This document shows positions 57,889 through 64,000 of a stretch of 64,000 nucleotides of DNA, piece by piece; within the stretch, counting starts at the first letter, position 1, and each line of letters starts with the position of its first letter. Made by a program: the position numbers and the translations under genes. Location: the NCBI RefSeq assembly GCF_018138715.1, contig NZ_JAGSHX010000006.1, positions 8,060,001 through 8,124,000 of the forward strand, in the 5' to 3' direction. This stretch comes from Streptomyces asiaticus. Its GTDB lineage: Bacteria; Actinomycetota; Actinomycetes; Streptomycetales; Streptomycetaceae. The notes under the pieces were generated by a model. It was not told where the DNA came from. It did no database searches and worked only from the letters and a program-made list of their open reading frames with translations.

Positions 57889-59418
57889 GTGACCGTGTCC
57901 ACGGAGAAGACGGCGAAGACGGAGAAGACGGCGAGCGCGGCCGACGTCGTCATCGCGGGCGCCGGCCCGACCGGGCTGATGCTGGCGTACGAGCTGGCGC
58001 TGGCCGGGGTCGAGACCCTGGTGCTGGAGAAGCTGGACCAGCGCATCGAGCAGGTGAAGGGCGGCGCGATCCAGCCCCGTACGGCCGAACTGCTGGAGTC
58101 GCGCGGGCTGTTGGAGCCCATGCTGCGGCGGGCCATCCAGCGTGCCCCGGTGGGCGGGAACTTCGCGCTGCTGCCCGTGCCCTTGGACTGCACCCCGTGG
58201 CGGACCAGGCACAACAGCGTGATCGGCATCCCTCAGTGGAAGATCGAGGAGGTGCTCGAGGAGCGGGTGACCGCCGCGGGCGCCCGGGTTCTGCGGGGCG
58301 CCGCCGTCACGAAGGTCGAGTCGGACGAGGACGGCGTGGTCGTGACGGCGGACGGCCTGGAGGTGCGGGCGCGCTATCTGGTGGCGTGCGACGGCGGCCA
58401 CAGCACGGTGCGGAAACTGCTGGAGCTGCCGTTTCCCGGGCGGGCGGGGACCCATCAGGCGGTGCTGACCGACATCCGGCTGACCGCGGTGTCCTCACTG
58501 GTGCCGAAGCGGATGGGGCACATCAGCACCATGACCCGTCGTGTGGGCGACTACTGGGCCATGCTGATCCCGGTCGAGGGTGACCTCTACCGCTTCACCT
58601 TCGGGCGCGCGGACCAGGTGGACACCGTCCGCGACGCCCCGGTCACCCATGACGAGATCGCCACCGCGCTGCGGGAGGTGTACGGCGAGGAGACCACCCT
58701 GGGGGCCGTGGAAAACTCCTCGCGCTTCAGCGATGCCACGCGACAGTTGGAGCAGTACCGCGTGGGCCGCGTGCTGTTCGCGGGCGACGCCGCCCACATC
58801 CATCCGCCGCTGGGCGGCCAGGGGCTCAACCTCGGCATGCAGGATGGGATCAACCTCGGCTGGAAACTGGCCGCGGTCATCCAGGACCGGGCGCCGAGCG
58901 GCCTCCTGGACAGCTATCACGCCGAACGACACCCGGTCGGAGCTCAGGTCCTGCACCACACGTCGGCCCAGCGGGTCCTGGCGGACACGAACCCGAGCGA
59001 GGACGTGGCCGCCCTGCGTGACATCTTCATCGAGCTGCTGCGGCTGCCCGACGCCAACCGCCACCTCGCGGGACTGATATCCGGGCTCTCACTGCGCTAC
59101 GAACTGCCCGGCGACCATCCCCTCACCGGGCAGCGCGTGCCGGATGCCGACCTGGTCACCGAGGCCGGTGCCACCCGGCTGTCGGCGCTGTTCGGCTCGG
59201 GCCACGCCGTTCTGCTCGATCTGGGCGGAGCCGTCCCGGACGGCCTCCGGCTCCCGCCACGCGTCGACCTCGTCCGGGCCACCTGCGCGGACGACCTGGG
59301 CGCCGCCGCCCTGCTCATCCGCCCCGACGGCTATGTGTGCTGGGCTGCGGACACTCCGGCCGCATGCGACGAGACCCTGCTCGCCACGATCGAAGGCGGG
59401 CTGACGAAGGTGCACTGA
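57889..59418 (+). CDS. FAD-dependent aromatic monooxygenase (PHBH-type)
   Basis: A 509-residue flavoprotein from GTG 57889 (or GTG 57895). After a Lys/Thr-rich leader (TEKTAKTEKTAS) come VVIAGAGPTGLMLAYELALA, the DG motif LVACDGGHSTVRKLLELPF and the GD motif VLFAGDAAHIHPPLGGQGLN. It is a full-length group A hydroxylase similar to those that modify or inactivate polyketides and antibiotics (rifampicin monooxygenase-like), using NAD(P)H and O2. A divergent TetR regulator suggests induction by its substrate. It is a relative of the enzyme at 28794 but without the low-complexity inserts. Confidence 0.9.
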   Translation: MTVSTEKTAKTEKTASAADVVIAGAGPTGLMLAYELALAGVETLVLEKLDQRIEQVKGGAIQPRTAELLESRGLLEPMLRRAIQRAPVGGNFALLPVPLDCTPWRTRHNSVIGIPQWKIEEVLEERVTAAGARVLRGAAVTKVESDEDGVVVTADGLEVRARYLVACDGGHSTVRKLLELPFPGRAGTHQAVLTDIRLTAVSSLVPKRMGHISTMTRRVGDYWAMLIPVEGDLYRFTFGRADQVDTVRDAPVTHDEIATALREVYGEETTLGAVENSSRFSDATRQLEQYRVGRVLFAGDAAHIHPPLGGQGLNLGMQDGINLGWKLAAVIQDRAPSGLLDSYHAERHPVGAQVLHHTSAQRVLADTNPSEDVAALRDIFIELLRLPDANRHLAGLISGLSLRYELPGDHPLTGQRVPDADLVTEAGATRLSALFGSGHAVLLDLGGAVPDGLRLPPRVDLVRATCADDLGAAALLIRPDGYVCWAADTPAACDETLLATIEGGLTKVH

Positions 59419-59433
59419 GCCGGGGCCGCCGGA

Positions 59434-60960
59434 TCACTCGTCCAGGGGCAGCAGGATGCGGAAGGTGGCGCCCTCGGCCGGGGCCGTACGCACCTCGACC
59501 CGGCCGTGGTGCGCCGTCACCAGGGAGTGGACGATGGCGAGGCCGAGCCCCGCGCCTCCGCTGTCGATGCGGCCGCGGGCGTCATCCGCGCGGTAGAAGC
59601 GGTCGAAGGCGCGGGCGGCCTGCTCCTCGGACATCCCCGGCCCCTCGTCGTGCAGCTCCAGCACCGCCAGACCGTCCCGCGTGCCGACGCCGATCCGGAC
59701 CGGAGTGCCCGGCGGGGTGTGCGCCACCGCGTTGCCGACGAGGTTGGAGGCCACCTGGCGCAGTCTCGCCTCGTCGCCGAGCACCGGTGCGCCACCCGGC
59801 GGCCCGCCGCCGGGGCCGGTGAGGGTGACCGGGCGCCGTGGATCGAGCGCGCGCAGGTCGTGCAGGGCATCGGCGGCCAGGGTGCGCAGATCCATCGGGG
59901 TGGGATGGAGCGGGAGGTCCGCGGCGGCGGCGTACTCGTCGAGGCGGGCGAGCAGCAGCAGGTCCTCGACCAGCCGGACCAGCCGCGCCGCCTCCCGTTC
60001 GATCCGGCCCATCGCGGCGTCGACATCGGCGCGCTCGGGCATGCCGCCCATCCGGTACAGCTCGGTGAACCCCTTGATGCCGAAGAGCGGGGTGCGCAGC
60101 TCGTGGCTGGCGTCCGCGATGAAGCGGCGCATCCGCTCGGCGGCGGTCGCCCGCGCGGCGTCGCTCTCCTCGACCCGGTCCAGCATGCCGTTGAGCGCCC
60201 TGGCCAGACGGCCGAGTTCGGTGCGGGATGCGGCCAGCTCCGGGACGCGGCTGGACAGGTCGCCGTCGGCGATGGCCGCCGCGGTGGTCTCGATCCGGCG
60301 CAGCGGGCGCAGCCCGGCGCGTACGGCGAACCACCCGGCCCCGGCGAGCAGCGCCAGCACCAGGGAGTCGATGAGCAGCATCCGGGTGCCGAGCTGCCTG
60401 ATCGTCGCGTTGACCTGGGCGAGGGAGGCCGCGACGACCACGCTGTGGGTGCCCTCGGCCTGCTTCCGCTGTTCTCCCGGCGCGTTGAGCGGTACGGCGA
60501 TCACCCGCCATGCCGCGCCGCCGTCGGCGGCCGGGGCCTCGAAGGGCCGACGGCCGCGCTCGCCGACCGCCGCCGCGCCGAGCGGGGGCAGGGTGGGAGC
60601 GCTGTGTGCCGCGGGCCGGATGACTTGCCGGCCGCGGCCGTTCGGGCCGAGGGAGGCCAGATAGACATCGCCGGTCAGCTGCTGCTCCACGGTGTCGCGC
60701 ACCCGGGAGGTCCGATCGCCCGCCATGTCGGACGGGTCGGTGAGGCGCGCGGCGGCCGTGGCGGCGGTGCGGAGCCGGTTGTCCAGCTGATGCACCAGGT
60801 CGCGCTTGAGCAGGACGACGGCCAGGGCGTTGCTGCCGAGCAGGGCGGCCACGAGCAGCATCAGGGCGATGGCCAGCAGCCGACCGCGCAGCGAGAGTCG
60901 GCCACGCAGCCCGCGCAGCGAGAGTCGGCCACGCAGCCCGCGCATGGGACGGGCGCTCAC
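59434..60960 (-). CDS. Sensor histidine kinase (OmpR/PhoQ-EnvZ type)
   Basis: A 508-residue kinase, start GTG 60960 overlapping the regulator stop (GTGA). Order: a basic N-terminus with a duplicated LRGRLSLRG motif, TM1 (LLAIALMLLVAALLGSNAL), an extracellular sensor of about 150 residues, TM2 (LLIDSLVLALLAGAGWFAV), a HAMP domain, the HisKA motif FIADASHELRTPLFGIKGFT, and the ATPase N (LVGNAVAHTPPG) and G (GGAGLGLAIVHSLVTAH) boxes. It phosphorylates the OmpR-type regulator encoded just upstream. The signal is extracytoplasmic and unknown. The closely downstream FAD monooxygenase is convergent. Confidence 0.93.
   Translation of the reverse strand: MSARPMRGLRGRLSLRGLRGRLSLRGRLLAIALMLLVAALLGSNALAVVLLKRDLVHQLDNRLRTAATAAARLTDPSDMAGDRTSRVRDTVEQQLTGDVYLASLGPNGRGRQVIRPAAHSAPTLPPLGAAAVGERGRRPFEAPAADGGAAWRVIAVPLNAPGEQRKQAEGTHSVVVAASLAQVNATIRQLGTRMLLIDSLVLALLAGAGWFAVRAGLRPLRRIETTAAAIADGDLSSRVPELAASRTELGRLARALNGMLDRVEESDAARATAAERMRRFIADASHELRTPLFGIKGFTELYRMGGMPERADVDAAMGRIEREAARLVRLVEDLLLLARLDEYAAAADLPLHPTPMDLRTLAADALHDLRALDPRRPVTLTGPGGGPPGGAPVLGDEARLRQVASNLVGNAVAHTPPGTPVRIGVGTRDGLAVLELHDEGPGMSEEQAARAFDRFYRADDARGRIDSGGAGLGLAIVHSLVTAHHGRVEVRTAPAEGATFRILLPLDE
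60885..60938 (-). repeat. 27-bp perfect tandem duplication in the histidine kinase N-terminus
   Basis: Two identical 27-bp units (60885-60911 and 60912-60938) encode the duplicated G-L-R-G-R-L-S-L-R segment just after the start codon. The frame is kept. Confidence 0.9.
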
Positions 60961-61661
60961 CGCGGCGGCCTCCGCAGCACATACCCGGTGCCGCGCACCG
61001 TATGGATCAGCTTCGGCTCGCCCGGATCCACCTTGCGCCGCAGATAGCTGATGTAGGAGGCGACGATGCTGTCGTCGCCCCCGAAGTCGTACTGCCAGAC
61101 CAGCTCCAGGAGCTGGGACTTCGACAGCACCTGCCCGGCGTTCTCCATCAACACGCGCAGCAGGCTGAACTCGGTCGGGGACAGCCGCACCGGCTGCCCG
61201 CCCCGGGCCACCTGATGGCTGTCGGGGTCCAGCTCCAGATCGTCGACGACCAGCCGGCCGTCGGACTGACGGCCGCTGACGCGGCGCAGAATGGCCCGGA
61301 TGCGCAGGACCAGCTCCTCCAGGTTGAACGGCTTGGTGACGTAGTCGTCACCGCCCGCCCTGAGCCCGCTGATCCGGTCCTCGGGCGCATCGCGGGCGGT
61401 GAGGAACAGCACCGGGGGATGGCCCGCCGCGGCGAGCGGATGCTGCCCGCGCAGCCGGTGGACGACCTCGAAGCCGTCGATGTCGGGCAGCATCACATCC
61501 AGCACGATCAGGCCGGGACGCCGCTCCCGCACCGCGGCCAGCGCCTGTTCCCCGGTCGCGACCGCGACCACCGCGAAGCCCGCCAGCCGCAGACTCGCGG
61601 AGAGCAACTCGCGCAGCGTCGGCTCGTCCTCCACCACCAGCAGCCGTTCCGATGCCGTCAT
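60957..61661 (-). CDS. OmpR/PhoB-family response regulator
   Basis: A 234-residue regulator. The receiver has LLVVEDEPTLRELLSASLRL, the phospho-Asp in LIVLDVMLPDIDGFEVV and Lys in DDYVTKPFNLEEL. The C-terminal winged helix has LVVDDLELDPDSHQVARGG, LSPTEFSLLRVLMENAG and VASYISYLRRKVDPGEPKLI. It lies upstream of, and is coupled to, the histidine kinase. No obvious target gene is nearby except the damaged ABC exporter on the same strand upstream, a frequent partner of such systems. Confidence 0.94.
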   Translation of the reverse strand: MTASERLLVVEDEPTLRELLSASLRLAGFAVVAVATGEQALAAVRERRPGLIVLDVMLPDIDGFEVVHRLRGQHPLAAAGHPPVLFLTARDAPEDRISGLRAGGDDYVTKPFNLEELVLRIRAILRRVSGRQSDGRLVVDDLELDPDSHQVARGGQPVRLSPTEFSLLRVLMENAGQVLSKSQLLELVWQYDFGGDDSIVASYISYLRRKVDPGEPKLIHTVRGTGYVLRRPPR

Positions 61662-61707
61662 CCGTCCCGCCCTCGCCCGATCGTCCGCACTCCAGCCTCC
61701 CGGCCCG

Positions 61708-62490
61708 TTACGCGTCGCGTCGGCGGAAGACGATGAACGCCACGGTCAGCAGGGCCCCGACACACCCTGCCATGACGGCGAGCCCCGACCAGGGGGCCGG
61801 CAGCGCCGGATCGCGGTGGCCGGTGATGATCTGTCCGCCCGCGATCGGCGGCCAGTACTTCGCCACCCGGTCGCCGAACGCCCCGGGCAACGCGGGTGCG
61901 AACGCCTGCACGATCAGCATCGCGCCGAACAGGGTCGTCACCGTCGCCGTCGTGCTGCGGATCACCGCGCCGATCGCGAGGCCGAACAGCGCGGCGAGCG
62001 TCAGATGGAGCCCGCCGCCCAGAACGCCGCGCAGCGCCTGAGGATCGGAGAGGACGAGGTGCGGGCGTCCGCACCCGCCAGCGCCGCCTGCCCCACGAGA
62101 AAGCCGCAGAGGGACACCACCAGCCCGACCGGCAGCGCCACCGCGATCAGCACCGCGGCTTTGGCGGTCAGCACCGGGATCCGGTGCGGTACGGCGGTCA
62201 GCGTGCTGACGATCGTGCGGGCGCCGTACTCGGAGGTGATCACCAGGCCGCCCAGCAGGCCGAGGGCGATCTGCGCCGGCAGGTAGCCGCGCAGACTGGT
62301 GGCGAGCGGGTCGAAGGCGGCCCGGTCGGCGGCCGTCATGGTCGCGTAGTCGCCTCCGGCGGATCGGCCGTTGAGCGAGGCGAGACCCGTACAGAACGCC
62401 AGGGTGCCGAGGATGACGTAGCCGGTGGACCGCATGGTGCGGATCTTGATCCACTCGGCGTGCAGAGAGTGGCGGAACGTCGCCCGGCCC
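61708..62490 (-). pseudogene. ABC-2 type transporter permease, frameshifted
   Basis: The 5' part, [20 protein letters not shown] through GLLGGLVITSEYGARTIVST to VGLVVSLCGFLVGQAALAGA, is in one frame. At about 62061-62066 a C seems missing (GACGCCCG where GACGCCCCG is expected) and the rest continues in another frame as LGGGLHLTLAALFGLAIGAV, then STTATVTTLFGAMLIVQAFA and AVMAGCVGALLTVAFIVFRR, ending at 61708. One base would restore a normal 6-helix permease of about 250 residues. It belonged to the ATPase fragment just upstream. Confidence 0.78.
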
Positions 62491-62494
62491 GCCG

Positions 62495-62650
62495 GTGCTG
62501 GGGGCCCAGGATCATCCGGAGCGTGGTCGACTTGCCCGCGCCGTGGGGACCGAGGAAGCCGGTCACTTCCCCCGGGCGGACGGCGGACGTGAGGTCGTCG
62601 ACGGCCACCACCTTGCCGTAGCGCTTGGTCAGTCCGCGTACTTCGATCAT
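62495..62650 (-). pseudogene. N-terminal fragment of an ABC transporter ATPase
   Basis: From ATG 62650 (overlapping the MFS stop) about 50 residues of a DrrA/CcmA-type ATPase are coded: [20 protein letters not shown] and Walker [20 protein letters not shown]. Directly after this the sequence joins the 5' end of the permease, so the ABC signature, Walker B and the rest of the domain (about 250 residues) are missing. Note GPHGAGKST instead of the usual GPNGAGKST. The remnant is not functional. Confidence 0.8.
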
Positions 62651-64000
62651 CATGACTCCAGAACCGAGGTACGTGCGCGACGCCGCTGCGTGCGCAGGAG
62701 GATGACGACGACCACGGCGGCGGCGATGAACGCGCCGGTGGCCATGGCGATGTAACCGTGCACGCCCAGCGCCGAGTTCAGCGTCTCTCCGTCCACAACC
62801 GTGTGGGTGGACTTGAGTACGGCCGAACCCACGAACTTCAGGATCACCGCCCCGGTCGCCACCATCACCATGACCATGCTGGACACGACGCCCTGCCGTT
62901 CCGGCGGCGCGAGTGTCGCCGCCATGTTGAAGCCGGATGTCACGAGCGTTCCCGCGGTGAGGCTCAGCAGGAAGGAGCAGACGACCGCGAGAGGGAGCAC
63001 GGAGTCCCCGACGAACATCCCGACGGTTCCCACCGTTCCGATCGCCACTCCGCCCGCGAGTGCCACGGCCGGTCCGACCCGGGTGCTGAGCACGCCCGCC
63101 AGGGTGCCGCCGAGCACGATGCCGATCGCCGGTATGCCGTACAGCATGCCCAGCGCTCCCGGGGCGGCGAGTCCGTACCCGAGGCCCTGATCCGCCGAGA
63201 CCTTGGCGATCAGGCCGAAGAGCGTGAGCATGCTCTGGTACGCGCCGGTTCCGAAGACGACCACGAGCAGCGTGAGCACCAGTGGCCTGCCGAGGTTTCT
63301 GATGTCGATCACGGGCTCGGGAATCCGGCTCGCCACCAGGAACCACCGGGTCAGTGCCGCGGCGCCACCGATGAGAAGGGCGAGCGGTCCCACGGTGAAC
63401 CAGCCGAACTCCGACCCGAGGCTCACATAGCTGAGCACCGCCGCCAGCCCGCCACCGAGGAGGACGGCCCCGGCGATGTCGACCTTGCCCGGTGTCCTGA
63501 CCGTGGACTGGGGAACGAGGCGGTGCACCAGGAACGCCGCGATGGCCGCGAAGATCGCCGACGCCACGAACACGCTCCGCCAGCCGAACTCCGCGGCCGT
63601 CAACTCGAAGAGGGCGGGCATGACGATGCTGAGGAGCGCGGAGCCGGAGGTCACCACGCCCGTGACGACCATCGCCATGTCCGGTGCGCACATGTCACGG
63701 ATGAGGGCGACCGTGAGGAACACGGCTCCCACGGCCGCTCCCTGGAGCAGGCGGCCGAAGATGAACACCCAGAGACTGGGAGCGACGAGACACACCAGGG
63801 CACCCGCCAATGCGGTGACCAACGTCCCCACCAGCACCCTGCGCTTGCCGTGGATATCGGCGCTCTTCCCGAGCAGTGGTGCCCACATCGCTCCCGCCAG
63901 CAGCGAGCTGGCGTCGATCCACGCCGACTGGTCGGTGCCGAAGTGGTCGAGCATCTCGGGGAGGACGAGGAGCGGTGCGGTGACGACGGTGTCCACCATG
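62650..64000 (-). CDS. MFS transporter, DHA2-like, partial at the right edge
   Basis: At least 449 residues of a multidrug exporter whose true start is probably beyond position 64000; a possible ATG lies at 63999. It begins inside TM1 ([20 protein letters not shown]), with [20 protein letters not shown] as motif [21 protein letters not shown] in TM5, and about 13 helices overall. TM-rich second half: [40 protein letters not shown]. Its stop overlaps the ABC ATPase start, suggesting that efflux genes of two families once formed one operon. The substrate is unknown. Confidence 0.87.
   Translation of the reverse strand, partial: MVDTVVTAPLLVLPEMLDHFGTDQSAWIDASSLLAGAMWAPLLGKSADIHGKRRVLVGTLVTALAGALVCLVAPSLWVFIFGRLLQGAAVGAVFLTVALIRDMCAPDMAMVVTGVVTSGSALLSIVMPALFELTAAEFGWRSVFVASAIFAAIAAFLVHRLVPQSTVRTPGKVDIAGAVLLGGGLAAVLSYVSLGSEFGWFTVGPLALLIGGAAALTRWFLVASRIPEPVIDIRNLGRPLVLTLLVVVFGTGAYQSMLTLFGLIAKVSADQGLGYGLAAPGALGMLYGIPAIGIVLGGTLAGVLSTRVGPAVALAGGVAIGTVGTVGMFVGDSVLPLAVVCSFLLSLTAGTLVTSGFNMAATLAPPERQGVVSSMVMVMVATGAVILKFVGSAVLKSTHTVVDGETLNSALGVHGYIAMATGAFIAAAVVVVILLRTQRRRARTSVLES

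Noticed and set aside
1..64000. tRNA, rRNA, prophage, integrase or attachment sites
   Set aside because: None could be recognised by reading both strands; short tRNA-like folds were not systematically excluded because no computation was possible.

Overview
The window is a very GC-rich actinobacterial chromosome segment, almost certainly Streptomyces. The signs are strong G/C bias at third codon positions, many GTG starts and ATGA/GTGA start-stop overlaps, an XRE-TPR regulator next to an RsbW-type ATPase, many secreted carbohydrate-active enzymes, a CbtBA cobalt transporter behind a cobalamin riboswitch, and chitinase promoter elements resembling DasR sites. No rRNA, tRNA, CRISPR array, phage or intact insertion sequence was seen. 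The layout (many sugar enzymes, regulators and eroded genes) looks like accessory or arm chromosome rather than a conserved core.

Layout. 0-5 kb: a partial GH28 pectinase-like gene, a large secreted GH29-like enzyme and a divergent LacI regulator. 4.9-6.8 kb: a DHA2 drug exporter and MarR regulator behind a long inverted repeat. 7-9.4 kb: a VOC-protein remnant and an XRE-TPR/ATPase/small-protein module. 9.4-12.8 kb: a membrane protein, histidine kinase and response regulator operon, divergent from another small membrane protein across a 19-bp inverted repeat. 12.9-14.3 kb: a P-loop kinase-like protein and a nitrilase-family amidohydrolase. 14.4-22.2 kb: a sugar or polyol locus with a permease and DeoR regulator on one strand and HAD phosphatase, 2-hydroxyacid dehydrogenase, FGGY kinase, fused DhaK-DhaL kinase and RpiB-type isomerase on the other, best read as tetritol/tetrulose catabolism. 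22.2-25.1 kb: methyltransferase, alpha/beta hydrolase and MmyB-type regulator. 25.2-30.5 kb: a TetR, MoxR-ATPase and VWA operon (RavA-ViaA-like) divergent from a FAD monooxygenase.

30.5-42.6 kb is a polysaccharide-degradation island: aldo/keto reductase, three GH18 proteins, GH88, a beta-helix protein of probable GH55 type, and GH16. Three of its promoters share a GGTC-type palindrome beside the -35 box. GH16 and the overlapping GH18 gene carry a 361-bp CBM13-coding segment that is identical except for one base. 42.7-52.3 kb: a collapsed sugar ABC ATPase, a GntR regulator, an operon of two FGGY kinases and a histidine phosphatase under a divergent DeoR regulator, a truncated sugar permease, a GH29 fucosidase and an alpha/beta hydrolase. 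52.4-57 kb: a BtuF-like protein, two polysaccharide deacetylases (one with two compensating frameshifts), an RpiR remnant, and the riboswitch with cbtB-cbtA. 57-64 kb: a second TetR/FAD-monooxygenase pair, an OmpR-type two-component system, remains of an ABC exporter and the edge of an MFS exporter.

The strongest unusual theme is erosion. At least ten genes carry internal deletions, lost 5' ends or single frameshifts, and two divergent gene pairs have lost their shared promoter region. This may be real decay of an accessory region or an assembly problem; read mapping would decide. The most coherent candidate system is the 14.4-22.2 kb tetrulose-type locus, followed by the TetR-coupled RavA-ViaA pair and the kinase/regulator operon with its 19-bp inverted repeat.
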